NCBI GenBank assembly: GCA_023391015.1
Contig: JAEWBT010000017.1
Span: 1 to 64,000 of the forward strand
From: Bacteroidota bacterium
GTDB lineage: Bacteria > Bacteroidota > Bacteroidia > Chitinophagales > Chitinophagaceae
Length of the DNA stretch: 64,000 nucleotides
Reading direction: 5' to 3'
Shown here: in pieces, positions 17,986-26,928 of the stretch
How the letters are laid out: each line of letters starts with the position of its first letter
How positions within the stretch are numbered: position 1 is the first letter of the stretch
Program-made: the position numbers and the translations under genes
The notes under the pieces: generated by a model
Told to the model about the DNA's origin: nothing
The model's input: the letters and a program-made list of their open reading frames with translations, nothing else
The model's database searches: none

Positions 17986-18564
17986 TTATAATTCCTCAAC
18001 AGCATTTCCGGAAAAAAGGCCTGCATCATCCGAATACCTTACGTGCCCGTTCACAACAACTGCCGGAGCCGTAAACCGGTGTTCCTGCGCTTTTCCCATC
18101 CCCATGATGTGCAGCACGCGCCAGCCTTCTGCTTTCAGTTCATCAGATATCATCGACCGGTGGCAGCGCCACCACACGGCTTCAGAGCACATATACGCCA
18201 GCTTTTTGTTTAAGGCCATTGCTGCCAAAGCCTGAAGACTTTCCTTAAAATTCACCGTTTCCATATAATCGGCATAAGCCCGGAAGGAAAGGTTGCGCCA
18301 GCGGGTATTCCGGGATTCTTTAGAGCCTTTTCTTTTGCCGCCCAGGCCGGTGCAATGCATATAAGCAATCCCCGCTGCTGCCAGCGCCGGAGCCATAGCT
18401 TCCTGATCAAATTGCGGAAATTTCCGGGAACCGGGCAGCCGCCGCACATCGGCCAGCACCTCAATCTCAAAGGATTGCAGCATGGCCAAAAATTCTTCCC
18501 ACGGGTGGGTGGAATGACCGATGGTGTAAACAGTCGCTTCTTTGGACAGCAAGGATTTTTTCAT
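17986..18564 (-). CDS. DUF488 family protein
   Basis: 192 residues from MKKSLLSKEATVYTIGHSTH. TIGHSTHPWEEFLAML at the start, VLADVRRLPGSRKFPQF, GLGGKRKGSKESRN and the C-terminal CSEAVWWRCHRSMIS (Cys and His conserved) define DUF488. The family has no firmly established activity; members sit next to DNA-repair or redox genes. The upstream extension to 18654 is rejected because its 30 residues are basic and not family-like. It follows the secreted protein gene at 18611 by 46 bp on the same strand, so they may be co-transcribed. Confidence 0.85.
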   Translation of the reverse strand: MKKSLLSKEATVYTIGHSTHPWEEFLAMLQSFEIEVLADVRRLPGSRKFPQFDQEAMAPALAAAGIAYMHCTGLGGKRKGSKESRNTRWRNLSFRAYADYMETVNFKESLQALAAMALNKKLAYMCSEAVWWRCHRSMISDELKAEGWRVLHIMGMGKAQEHRFTAPAVVVNGHVRYSDDAGLFSGNAVEEL

Positions 18565-18610
18565 AACGGCAAACTTTAAAACCCCAAAAAGCCTGCCGAT
18601 GCAGCCCTTC

Positions 18611-19882
18611 TTACGTCTTTCGGGGCTTTTTCTTCGCTGCCGGAAACAACACATTGTTCAGGATCAGCCGGTAGCCGGGCGAGGTAGGATGGAGCGACAA
18701 ATCGGTTGGCGGGTCGCCCACCTGGTGCTGATAATCTTCCGGGTCGTGGCCGCCGTAAAAGGTAAAGGTTCCTTTCCCAAACTCGCCGTGAATATAGCGC
18801 GCTTCATTGGCCGGTTTCATCTCGCCCATCACCAACACATTCTGCTTCAGCACTTCTTTCTTAAACGCCGTGGTCTGCCCCATAAATCCTTTAATCGTCG
18901 TCGTATGATTCTGGCAAAGCATCGTGGGCACGGGGTCAAACTTGGCGCTAAACGTAAACAGCGTGAAATAATCGGTGTTCATCTGGATGCGCGAACCATG
19001 CGCCTGCGTATTATCAATGCTGGAGAACTCATACTCGTAGGGGTTGGTCACCAACTGAAAATCCTTAAAAGCAAACGTCTGCGTAAAGTCCAGCTTTTGC
19101 TGTGCATCAGGTGCCATCGGGTCGCCGTCGAAAGGCACTTCGCAGATGTCAGTATTCTGGGCCGAAAGCGCAATGTCATAACTATCCGTGGCCGAGCACA
19201 TGGCAAACAAATAGCCGCCGCCCGCCACGAAATCCCGGATTTTCTTCGCCACTGCGAGCTTCATCTGACTCACTTTCCGGAAACCATGCTTCGCTGCCTG
19301 CGCCTCTGCCGCCCGCACATCTTCCTGATACCACGCCGCGCCGCGGAATTGTGCCCAAAACTTGCCGTATTGTCCCGTAAAATCTTCGTGGTGCAGGTGC
19401 AGCCAGTCATATTCGTGCAGCTTGTCGGCCAATAGCTCGTCATCATAAAGCTTGTCAAACGGAATCTCGGCATACGTCAACACCAGGGTTACCGCATCAT
19501 CCCACGGTTGCTTGCCGCCGGGCGTATACACCGCAATGCGCGGCGGCTTTTGCAGCCGCACCACATCGCCGTTAAAATCCGGGTTGGCAATCTGCGACAC
19601 CATCCCATTATAGCGCGCCTCGCCAATCACTTCGTAGCGCACCCCGCGCAGCTTGCACAGCCGCTCCAGCGCGGGCGATTCCAGCATGGCAAATGCGCCG
19701 CCTTCGTAGTTGAGCAGCCAGTCCACTTCCGTTCCGGTAGCCAGCGCCGCATAAGCCACGCCATAGGCTTTGAGGTGCGCCGTTTGGTTTTCGGCGTCCA
19801 TCGGGATATAAATCCGGTCGGCAAACGCACTTGGCATGCCAAAGCCCAGCGCCAAGGCTACTAATAAAAAGATTTTTCTCAT
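18611..19882 (-). CDS. conserved secreted protein, often labelled asparagine synthetase B in Bacteroidota
   Basis: 423 residues from MRKIFLLVALALGF, with a signal peptide ending near AFADR. The mature protein starts RIYIPMDAENQTAHLKAYGVAY, which recurs in a Bacteroidota family commonly named asparagine synthetase B in databases. I see neither the N-terminal Cys of class II amidotransferases nor the PP-loop SGGxDS of asparagine synthetases, so the name is not supported by sequence. The middle has a flavodoxin or class I amidotransferase-like look (PRIAVYTPGGKQPWDDAV, DFVAGGGYLFAMCSATDS). Exported; function unknown. Begins 174 bp past the pgk stop; same strand. Confidence 0.75.
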   Translation of the reverse strand: MRKIFLLVALALGFGMPSAFADRIYIPMDAENQTAHLKAYGVAYAALATGTEVDWLLNYEGGAFAMLESPALERLCKLRGVRYEVIGEARYNGMVSQIANPDFNGDVVRLQKPPRIAVYTPGGKQPWDDAVTLVLTYAEIPFDKLYDDELLADKLHEYDWLHLHHEDFTGQYGKFWAQFRGAAWYQEDVRAAEAQAAKHGFRKVSQMKLAVAKKIRDFVAGGGYLFAMCSATDSYDIALSAQNTDICEVPFDGDPMAPDAQQKLDFTQTFAFKDFQLVTNPYEYEFSSIDNTQAHGSRIQMNTDYFTLFTFSAKFDPVPTMLCQNHTTTIKGFMGQTTAFKKEVLKQNVLVMGEMKPANEARYIHGEFGKGTFTFYGGHDPEDYQHQVGDPPTDLSLHPTSPGYRLILNNVLFPAAKKKPRKT

Positions 19883-19977
19883 CTCGCCTACCAAATTACG
19901 AAACCCAACGGGCCTAAGCCTTTCTGCCCCTTTTTCTTAAAGAATTATTGAGAAAATTTCCAGCAAATCCAACCCGC

Positions 19978-20008
19978 AAAAAAGCCCGAAGCAACTGCTC
20001 CGGGCTTT
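19978..20008 (-). terminator. rho-independent terminator of pgk
   Basis: AAAGCCCG and CGGGCTTT with inner AGC-AACT-GCT form the hairpin, followed by a U-run on the minus strand, 48 bp past the pgk stop. It separates pgk from the secreted-protein gene. Confidence 0.7.
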
Positions 20009-20055
20009 CTCGATGCCACATTCCCGGAAATTTCCCGGAAAAAAGCCTTCTTTTT

Positions 20056-21264
20056 CTATCCTTCCTGCATCACGGCTTTAATGCCCGGCAAGTCTTTACC
20101 TTCAAAAAACTCCAGCAGCGCGCCGCCACCTGTACTCACATAGCTCACCTTGTCGGCCAGGTCAAATTTATTCACCGCTGCCACCGAGTCGCCACCGCCT
20201 ACCAGCGAAAACGCACCATTTTCAGTGGCTTCGGCCACCGCTTCGGCAATACACTTCGTGCCGTTTTGGAATTTATCCATCTCAAAAACGCCCATCGGCC
20301 CGTTCCACAAAATCGTTTTGCTGGCCAAAATCACCTTCCGGAATACTTCTATCGACAACGGCCCAATATCCAGACCCATCCAGCCGTCGGGAATCTCTGT
20401 GTTGCGCGCTGCGGAAACGGTCGCTTCGTTGGAGAATTTATCGGCGATGATTGAGTCGGGCGGCAGGTGAATGCAAACGCCTTTTTCGTCGGCTTTTTTC
20501 AGCAATTCGCGCGCCGCATCCAGCCGGTCGTCCTCGCACAGCGACGTGCCGATGTGGCCGCCTTTGGCTTTAAAAAAGGTATACGACATGCCGCCGCCAA
20601 TGATAATATCCGTGGCGCGATCGAGCAGGTTTTCGATAATCAGAATCTTATCCGACACCTTCGCGCCGCCGATAATGGCCGTAAAAGGTTTTTCGGCACC
20701 TTCCATCACCTGTCGCGCCGCTTTTACTTCGCCTTCCATCACTGTGCCGAAGGTTTTGCTTTCTGCCGGAAAATAATCGGCAATCACCGCCGTGGAGGCA
20801 TGGGCGCGGTGGGCCGTGCCAAAGGCATCGTTTACATACACATCGCCCAGTTTGGAGAGCTTTTCGGCAAAGGCCTTGTCGCCTTTTTCTTCTTCGTTGT
20901 GGTAGCGCAGGTTTTCGAGCAGCAAGATTTGTCCGGGTTGCAGGGCAGCGGCCTTGTCGGCGGCTTCTTCGCTTGTGGCAAAAAGCACTTCTTTGCCCAG
21001 CAGGTCGCTCAGGTGGTTGGCTACCGGCTGAAGCGAAAAATCAGCCAGCGTTTTGCCCGGCTTTTTCTCCATGTCTTTATACGGACGGCCCAAGTGGCTC
21101 ATCAACACTACACTGCCACCGTCATCCAGAATTTTCTGAATGGTAGGCAGGGCCGCGCGGATGCGGGTATCATCAGTTACAGTGCCTTCTTTGATGGGCA
21201 CATTAAAGTCCACACGGACAAGGGCTTTTTTGCCCGAAAAAGAATGGTCGGAAAAAGATTTCAT
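20056..21264 (-). CDS. pgk: phosphoglycerate kinase
   Basis: 402 residues. [12 protein letters not shown] near the N-terminus is the PGK signature, followed by [48 protein letters not shown], and the C-terminal [12 protein letters not shown] and [13 protein letters not shown] of the nucleotide domain. It catalyses the ATP-forming step from 1,3-bisphosphoglycerate to 3-phosphoglycerate in glycolysis. A run of seven 7-bp repeats lies 23 bp upstream of the ATG. TATCTTCGCCC between the repeat and the ATG is a promoter-like -7 element, so the start at 21264 fits. Confidence 0.95.
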   Translation of the reverse strand: MKSFSDHSFSGKKALVRVDFNVPIKEGTVTDDTRIRAALPTIQKILDDGGSVVLMSHLGRPYKDMEKKPGKTLADFSLQPVANHLSDLLGKEVLFATSEEAADKAAALQPGQILLLENLRYHNEEEKGDKAFAEKLSKLGDVYVNDAFGTAHRAHASTAVIADYFPAESKTFGTVMEGEVKAARQVMEGAEKPFTAIIGGAKVSDKILIIENLLDRATDIIIGGGMSYTFFKAKGGHIGTSLCEDDRLDAARELLKKADEKGVCIHLPPDSIIADKFSNEATVSAARNTEIPDGWMGLDIGPLSIEVFRKVILASKTILWNGPMGVFEMDKFQNGTKCIAEAVAEATENGAFSLVGGGDSVAAVNKFDLADKVSYVSTGGGALLEFFEGKDLPGIKAVMQEG

Positions 21265-21286
21265 AAGCGAGGGCGAAGATAAAGAG

Positions 21287-21335
21287 ATAGTGAATAGTGA
21301 ATAGTGGATAGTGGATAGTGGATAGTGAATAGTGG
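21287..21335. repeat. perfect heptanucleotide tract upstream of pgk
   Basis: Seven consecutive 7-bp units (ATAGTGA or ATAGTGG). On the pgk coding strand they read TCACTAT/CCACTAT. They end 23 bp before the pgk ATG. A related tract in the opposite orientation (CCACTAT, TCAATAT, CCACTAT, TCACTAT) lies at 21830-21864, so the 21-bp array between them is flanked by inverted copies. Confidence 0.9.
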
Positions 21336-21523
21336 GGGAGCTGTGGGCATTCCCCCTTTCCCGGGGGCAGGGGGCAAAAAGGAGGAGGGATAAGGAGTTA
21401 GGCGTAAAAGAGATTAGAGATTCTGAAAATAAACCTGCACCCCACGGGACTTAAAAGAAGTTCTTTCAACACAGCCTAAGGCATTTAAAGCCAGAGAAAC
21501 CAAAAATGCGCCGTTCGTTTGGG

Positions 21524-21775
21524 CACTTCCGGCTGTAAATGGGATACTTCCGGCTGTAGATGGGATACTTTCGACTGTAGATGGGATACTTTCGACTGTA
21601 GATTGGACACTTCCGGCTGTAGATGGGGTACTTTCGACTGTAGATCGGGTACTTTCGACTGTAGATTGGGTACTTCCGGCGGTAGATGGGATACTTTGGG
21701 CTGTAGATTGGACACTTCCGGCTGTAGATGGGATACTTTCGGCTGTAGATGGGGTACTTTCGGCTGTAGATTGGT
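21524..21775. repeat. 21-bp tandem repeat array, 12 uninterrupted units
   Basis: Twelve units of exactly 21 bp, consensus core CTGTAGATGGGATACTTYCG with only point differences and no insertions. Frames stay open on both strands (Ser/Thr-rich on minus, Cys/Gly/Asp/Trp-rich on plus), which is a simple consequence of the period being a multiple of three. I do not call a gene. The surrounding 21336-21856 holds a C/G-run repeat at 21349-21382 and otherwise nothing recognised. Confidence 0.9.
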
Positions 21776-21856
21776 AAAATCTTTCGTTAGAGTCCTTTTT
21801 AAGGAAAAACACAATACTCCCTGCCAAATCCACTATTCAATATCCACTATTCACTA

Positions 21857-23182
21857 TTAGTTATCCTTCGCTGCTTCTTTCTCAAACCGGAACGTGCCGC
21901 CGCCTTGCTTCATCATAAAAGCGTTTTCAGCCGGGAAAAACTCCACCTGAATCCCCGCAGGCGTGAACTGATACTGCTCGCCTGATACTTTCTCCAGCGG
22001 GAAAGCCCCTTGTCCGGTAGCCTGCATCGTCAGCACGTCGCCGCTTTGGGTAACGGTAATTTTAAAGGGCAACATCCCGTTTCCATACACGCCCGGATAG
22101 CCCTTGGGTAAATCCGCCGCAGCTTTTGTGGCAAATTCCGGAATGGTAATGGCCTCGCCATGTGCCGTTTGCAACAAAGCAATGGCAATATCATTTTGGG
22201 TGTAATTCAGCCCGTTGGAAACCGTCGCAAACGCGATTTTACTTTGGGGGAAATACCCCGCCATCGAGTGGTAACCGTCGATGCCGCCGGTGTGGCCATA
22301 GCCTTTTTCCTTGTTAAAAGGAAACGTACCCAACCCGTAGCCATAGCCATCCTGCATGGTTTTCATTTCTTCCAAAAACGCCGCAGAAACGATTTTTCCG
22401 GAAAAAAGGCCGTCGAAAAAGCGCGTCAGGTCGGCAGGGGTAGAAAGAATATTGCCCGCGCCAATCGTCACCGACAGGTCGGTTACCGCTTCCGGAACCC
22501 ACTTGCCTTCCCAGCGGTACGACGCGTTTTGGTTGTGCCCGGTCGGGTAGATACCCGTATGCTTCAGGCCCAGTGGTTTGGCAATTTTTTCTTCCAAAAC
22601 CCCTGCATACGGCTTTTTATACACCTTTTCCAATACAAAACCCAGCAGCGCATAGCCGGAATTGCTGTAGGAAAACGTGCTGTCGGCAGCAAAGTCGCGA
22701 CCGCCTTTCTCGATACGCGCCAGCAGCTGCGCTTCCGTTTGCGGGCTGGTATGCCAGGAAAGATAACCCGTATCGGCCGTGAAGTTGTGGATGCCGCTGC
22801 GGTGGCGAAGCGTTTGGGCAATCGTTGCCTCACCCACCACCTTTAAAGTAGGAAAATATTTTTTCAGCGGGTCGCTCAGCTTTAATTTTCCTTCCTCGGC
22901 AGCCTTCAAAACCATCGCCGCCGTAAAGGTTTTGGAGATAGAGCCAATGCGAAACAAGGTTTGTGGCGTATTCGGTGCGCTGGGCCCGATATTGGCCAGC
23001 CCAACCGCTTTTTGATACATCACCTTGCCGTCTTTCATCAACGCCACACTGCCCATATAGCGGTTGTTTTGGGACAGCGTTTGGAGGTATTGCGAGAGCC
23101 GCGCCGTGTCGGGCGTTTGGGCCAGGAGATTTCCACAACAAGCGGCGGCAAGGAAGAAGAGAAAAGTCTTTTTCATAAGCAT
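21857..23182 (-). CDS. serine hydrolase, class C beta-lactamase family
   Basis: 441 residues with a signal peptide ending near LLAQTPD. SISKTFTAAMVL holds the catalytic SxxK, SYSNSGYALLGF the Tyr motif, and GHTGGIDGY the third (HxG) motif of the beta-lactamase/DD-peptidase fold. The C-terminal ~90 residues are a small beta-domain (FKITVTQSGDVLTMQATG) common in Bacteroidota esterase/peptidase members. It probably acts in the periplasm on peptides or esters; actual beta-lactam hydrolysis is not implied. A second possible start lies two codons in (MKKTF). The stop codon overlaps the heptamer tract at 21830-21864. Confidence 0.85.
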   Translation of the reverse strand: MLMKKTFLFFLAAACCGNLLAQTPDTARLSQYLQTLSQNNRYMGSVALMKDGKVMYQKAVGLANIGPSAPNTPQTLFRIGSISKTFTAAMVLKAAEEGKLKLSDPLKKYFPTLKVVGEATIAQTLRHRSGIHNFTADTGYLSWHTSPQTEAQLLARIEKGGRDFAADSTFSYSNSGYALLGFVLEKVYKKPYAGVLEEKIAKPLGLKHTGIYPTGHNQNASYRWEGKWVPEAVTDLSVTIGAGNILSTPADLTRFFDGLFSGKIVSAAFLEEMKTMQDGYGYGLGTFPFNKEKGYGHTGGIDGYHSMAGYFPQSKIAFATVSNGLNYTQNDIAIALLQTAHGEAITIPEFATKAAADLPKGYPGVYGNGMLPFKITVTQSGDVLTMQATGQGAFPLEKVSGEQYQFTPAGIQVEFFPAENAFMMKQGGGTFRFEKEAAKDN

Positions 23183-23261
23183 AAGAGAAAAGGGGTTGAG
23201 CCTTTGCGAAAATGCGTATTTATTCTTTTTGAAAAGAAATTTCCGGAAAACCGCCTGCCTT

Positions 23262-24203
23262 TTACCGCCCCAAAATCTTTTCTTTCAACGCCTCCGCCAT
23301 GCGATAGACGTTGAGATTGCCTGCCGCTTCTGCCGCCTGAATGTCGGCCATTAAATCTGCGTGCGAAACGTCTTTCAATAATTTATCCACCGCCAGCCGC
23401 ATCACTTTGTCGGCGCGTAAGTGTTGTTGACGCTCGTTTCGGCTTTGTTTTCCGGAAAGGGCTTTTTCAATCGCTTTAGCCACTTTTTCCACCCCTTCGT
23501 TTTGGGTAGCAACAGTTTTAAAAACCGGCGCTTCCACGCCATCGCGGGCGCGCTCGTGGGCCATATTGCGGATGCGGCGCACCATTGCATCGGCTTCGGG
23601 GCGGTCGCCTTTGTTGATGACGAAAATATCCGCGATTTCCATGAGTCCGGCTTTCATGGCCTGCACCTCGTCGCCGGCTTCGGGCACCAGCGTTACTACC
23701 GTGCAGTCGGCCAGTCCGGCAATTTCAATTTCGCTTTGGCCCACGCCCACCGTTTCCACCAAAACAAGGTCGAAAGGCGCTTCGCGCACCAGATCCGTTA
23801 CCTGCATAATCGCCGGATGCAACCCGCCCAGCGAGCCCCGCGAGGCCAGTGAGCGGATAAAAACATGGGGATGGGTATAAAAACCCGCCAGCCGGATGCG
23901 ATCGCCCAGCAGCGCGCCCAGGTTAAAAGGCGAAGACGGATCGACCGCCAGCACGGCAATCTTTTTGCCTTTCTCCACCCAATAACCCACCAGCGCGTTC
24001 ACCAACGTGCTTTTTCCCGCGCCCGGCGGACCGGTAATGCCCACTACTTTCGTGTCGCCGGTGTGCTGAAGCGCCGCCAAAAGAAGGTCTGTTCCGGGCG
24101 CGCTGTTTTCCACCAGCGTGATGGCGCGGGCAATAGCGCGAAACTCGCCGCTGCGAATGCCGGAAAGAAGATTTTTTGGGTCTTGTGGCAAGAAATGCTG
24201 CAT
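23262..24203 (-). CDS. meaB: methylmalonyl-CoA mutase-associated GTPase MeaB
   Basis: About 313 residues from MQHFLPQDPKNLLSGIRSGE. GITGPPGAGKSTLVNALVGYW is the P-loop, VLAVDPSSPFNLGALLGDRIRL the family-specific Switch region, and VLVETVGVGQSE the G3-like motif. FVINKGDRPEAD is the base-recognition (NK.D) motif. MeaB loads and protects adenosylcobalamin in methylmalonyl-CoA mutase, but the mutase genes are not in this window. Longer in-frame starts (to 24539) would cross into the divergent neighbour and encode basic, unrelated residues, so 24203 is chosen. The 41 bp to the divergent ligase start must hold both promoters. Confidence 0.9.
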   Translation of the reverse strand: MQHFLPQDPKNLLSGIRSGEFRAIARAITLVENSAPGTDLLLAALQHTGDTKVVGITGPPGAGKSTLVNALVGYWVEKGKKIAVLAVDPSSPFNLGALLGDRIRLAGFYTHPHVFIRSLASRGSLGGLHPAIMQVTDLVREAPFDLVLVETVGVGQSEIEIAGLADCTVVTLVPEAGDEVQAMKAGLMEIADIFVINKGDRPEADAMVRRIRNMAHERARDGVEAPVFKTVATQNEGVEKVAKAIEKALSGKQSRNERQQHLRADKVMRLAVDKLLKDVSHADLMADIQAAEAAGNLNVYRMAEALKEKILGR

Positions 24204-24243
24204 TTTTACCGTTACAATTCCCGCAAAGAAAGCCCCGAAAGCC

Positions 24244-25476
24244 TTGATAAAAGCAAAAGCCTTTTTCCCTTCCCGCGAAGCCGCCGCCATTTTCCTGACG
24301 CTGGCCTTTGTGGTGGGTTTTCTGGGTGCGCGGGCCATTCTTTCCATCGCCACGCTGCTCTTGGGCCTCAACGCGCTGCGGGGCACTTCTCCCAAAGACT
24401 GGCTGCGCAACAAAACCTGGCTGGTGGGCGTGCTGTGGGTGGCGCTGTATGCAGTTTCCTTTTTCTGGAGCGACAACAAAGGCGAGTGGGGCGAGCGGGT
24501 GCAGGTCAAACTGCCTTTTCTTATTTTACCCCTGGCCATGGCCTATCCGTTACGGCTTTCGAAGCGGCAAACCAGCGTGCTGATGTCGGGCGTTTGCTTG
24601 CTCTTGCTTTCCGGCGTGGCGTTTAGCCTTTCTTTTTTCTTTCGGGATGCAGCGGCCATTGCCGAGAAATATGGTCGGGCGTTTACGTTCCGGACGCCGG
24701 CTTACAACAATCACATTTGCTTTAGCGCCTTTCTGGCGGCAACCCTTTTCTGGATGGTGGCGCAATGGCCGCAAATGACGCGCGCAGCCCGTTGGATTTC
24801 CGGAATTTCCGGAATCGTAATGGTTGCTTACCTGCACATCCTGGCGGCCAAGACGGGGTTGGTGATGCTTTATGGCGCCGGACTGCTGCTTCTGGGACGG
24901 GAACTGTACCGACGCCACTGGAAAACCGCGTTGGCCGCCTTTCTTTTATTGATATTAACCGTTATCTCTGCATGGACTTTCTCGCCGACTTTCCGGGCGC
25001 GAATCGGTTATCTTCAGTGGAGCTTTATGGAATATAGCAGCGGGCGGCTTTCGGCGCATTACAGCGATCCGGGCCGGCTTTATTCCTACAAAGTGGCTTT
25101 TCATCAAATCCAGAAAGCGCCGGTTGCGGGCTACGGCGCGGGTGATGTTGTGGCTGCGATGGACGAAGGTTACAACGATTTATTTCCACAAACGGCGACT
25201 GAAAACCGGTTGGTGCCCCACAATCAGTTTCTGGCGACCGGTGTGGCGGTGGGATTTTCCGGAATCCTGCTGCTGGCTTTATGGTGGATTTTGCCTTTCA
25301 TCCAATCGGCGCGGCTGCCCAATCGTTTCTACAATACCGGCATCTGGCTCTTGCTTAGTGTGTTGCTTTTTGTGGATCCCGCCTTCGAAGTGCAATACGG
25401 AATCGCGGTATTTTTGTTTTTCCTGTACTGGTTCCGGAATTTAACCCCTCCAAAAGCCTTTTCATCCCTACGCTAA
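24244..25476 (+). CDS. O-antigen ligase-like membrane protein
   Basis: About 410 residues with roughly ten predicted transmembrane helices and a large external loop (EYSSGRLSAHYSDPGRLYSYKVAFHQIQ) before the last helices. LVPHNQFLATGVAVGFSGILLL, with the conserved His-Asn-x-x pattern, is typical of the O-antigen ligase/Wzy_C superfamily. Members transfer or polymerise glycans on undecaprenyl carriers at the periplasmic face. The start is uncertain: TTG at 24244 avoids overlap with the divergent meaB, while an ATG at 24118 would overlap it by 86 bp. The stop overlaps the next gene by one base (TAATG), so the two are translationally coupled. Confidence 0.75.
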   Translation: MIKAKAFFPSREAAAIFLTLAFVVGFLGARAILSIATLLLGLNALRGTSPKDWLRNKTWLVGVLWVALYAVSFFWSDNKGEWGERVQVKLPFLILPLAMAYPLRLSKRQTSVLMSGVCLLLLSGVAFSLSFFFRDAAAIAEKYGRAFTFRTPAYNNHICFSAFLAATLFWMVAQWPQMTRAARWISGISGIVMVAYLHILAAKTGLVMLYGAGLLLLGRELYRRHWKTALAAFLLLILTVISAWTFSPTFRARIGYLQWSFMEYSSGRLSAHYSDPGRLYSYKVAFHQIQKAPVAGYGAGDVVAAMDEGYNDLFPQTATENRLVPHNQFLATGVAVGFSGILLLALWWILPFIQSARLPNRFYNTGIWLLLSVLLFVDPAFEVQYGIAVFLFFLYWFRNLTPPKAFSSLR

Positions 25477-26117
25477 TGCCCAATTTTATCCCCATTTTTC
25501 CCTTGCAAGTCGTCGTTTTTCCCGGCGAACCGCTCAACCTGCATGTTTTTGAACCGCGCTACAAACAATTGGTGCGCGACTGCCTGGCCGAAAACAAACC
25601 GTTTGGCATTCCTGCTGCCCGTGGCACGCAGCCCCTGGAGCGCGGCACCTTGATGACCATAAAGGAGATTGCCAAAGAATATCCCGACGGACGGCTCGAC
25701 ATCCGCACTGAAGGCGAAAGTGTTTTTGAAATCCTTACGGTCGTGAAGGAAATTCCGGAAAAATTATACTCCGGAGCCATCGTTACCTACCCCGAAAACA
25801 ACCTGCAACAAACCGAAAGCCGCATTGGGGAACTTATCTTCAGCGAGGTGGCGCGCCTCTATGCGCTGATGCAGGTAGAAGAAAAGCTGCCGCCGGGCGG
25901 CGAAACGTTTAACGCTTACCAAATCGGCCATTTGGTGGGTCTTTCCTACGAGCAGGAATACGAACTGCTCAGCATCTTCGATGAAACCCAGCGACTGGAA
26001 TACCTGCGCCGCCACCTCAAAGAAATTGCCCCGGTGGTGAGCCAGCTGGAAATCCTGAAAGAGCGCGTCAAACGCAACGGCCATTTCCGGGATTTGCGTT
26101 GGGATGGTCTTCTGTAA
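25476..26117 (+). CDS. Lon protease N-terminal (substrate-binding) domain protein
   Basis: 213 residues. MPNFIPIFPLQVVVFPGEPLNLHVFEPRYKQLV is the classical beginning of the Lon N-domain (PUA-like) family. GRLDIRTEGESVFEIL and the helical C-terminus (QLEYLRRHLKEIAPVV-like) fit. No AAA+ or protease domain is present, so it stands alone. Such proteins occur widely, and their role is thought to be in protein quality control, with no proven activity. Starts inside the stop of the preceding gene (TAATG). Confidence 0.85.
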   Translation: MPNFIPIFPLQVVVFPGEPLNLHVFEPRYKQLVRDCLAENKPFGIPAARGTQPLERGTLMTIKEIAKEYPDGRLDIRTEGESVFEILTVVKEIPEKLYSGAIVTYPENNLQQTESRIGELIFSEVARLYALMQVEEKLPPGGETFNAYQIGHLVGLSYEQEYELLSIFDETQRLEYLRRHLKEIAPVVSQLEILKERVKRNGHFRDLRWDGLL

Positions 26118-26124
26118 TAAAATC

Positions 26125-26132
26125 TATTTTCG
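26125..26132 (+). promoter_or_regulatory. -7-like element TATTTTCG
   Basis: TAnnTTCG followed by C, 34 bp before coaX. It suggests that coaX has its own promoter separate from the upstream gene pair. Confidence 0.35.
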
Positions 26133-26166
26133 CAGCGCCCTTTTCTAAAAAAATTACAACAATCAG

Positions 26167-26928
26167 ATGCCTAATTTCTTGTGCATTGACGCCGGAAACA
26201 CATTTATAAAATCGGCTGTTTACGCCGATACCAACGCCGACAAGCCCCTGGCTTTTGATGTTTCGGAAGGCGAACTGCCTAATGAACATTTCATCCAGGC
26301 TCTTTTTGGACACGGCAAAATCCGGGGGGCCATCCTGTGTTCTGTCCGGGAAAATACCGATGCGCTGGAAGCGCTTTTGGCAGAACTGCGCATCAAGCTG
26401 CTCAAGGTAGCCGCCAATACGCCTTCGCCCATCATCAATGCCTATCGCTCGGCAGGCACGCTGGGCCCCGACCGCTTTGCGCTGGCCGTAGGCATTGCCG
26501 ACCGGTTTCCAGGTACCAATTGCCTCGCCATCAGCGCCGGCACCTGTATTACTTATAATTATGTGGCGGCCAACAACGCATTCCGGGGCGGCGGCATTAG
26601 TCCGGGCCTGAAGATGCGCTTGCGCGCCATGCATCAGTTCACAGCCAAGCTGCCACAGGTTTCGCTTCAGGGCGATGCGCCGCTCCTGGGTTATGATACC
26701 GAATCCTCCCTGCGAAGCGGCGCGCTGGTGGGGGCCGCCGCCGAAATCGACGGCATTCTGGCCCGCTATGAAAGCCAGTTCTCCGGCGGGTTTAACGCTG
26801 TTTTAACCGGTGGCGACGCCGAATTGCTTTTGCCCCATTTGAAAAGCCGGATCTTTGCCGACCCTTTTCTAATTATGAAAGGGCTTCATAGAATTCTCCG
26901 CCATAATGCGCCTTACCTGTTTATTTAA
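26167..26928 (+). CDS. coaX: type III pantothenate kinase
   Basis: 253 residues. CIDAGNTFIKSAVY is the N-terminal phosphate-binding motif of the ASKHA fold, GPDRFALAVG is the strictly conserved pantothenate-site motif, and SAGTCITYNYV plus GGGISPGLKMRLRAMHQFTAKLP follow as in CoaX. It makes 4'-phosphopantothenate, the first step of CoA synthesis, and the type III form is not inhibited by CoA. Overlaps the next gene by 23 bp. The coaX - outer-membrane protein - lptC order is common in Bacteroidota. Confidence 0.93.
   Translation: MPNFLCIDAGNTFIKSAVYADTNADKPLAFDVSEGELPNEHFIQALFGHGKIRGAILCSVRENTDALEALLAELRIKLLKVAANTPSPIINAYRSAGTLGPDRFALAVGIADRFPGTNCLAISAGTCITYNYVAANNAFRGGGISPGLKMRLRAMHQFTAKLPQVSLQGDAPLLGYDTESSLRSGALVGAAAEIDGILARYESQFSGGFNAVLTGGDAELLLPHLKSRIFADPFLIMKGLHRILRHNAPYLFI

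Noticed and set aside
21414..21833. Ser/Thr-rich repeat protein on the minus strand
   Set aside because: The open frame follows from a 21-bp period without stops; the opposite strand is open too, and no start context or family supports a protein.
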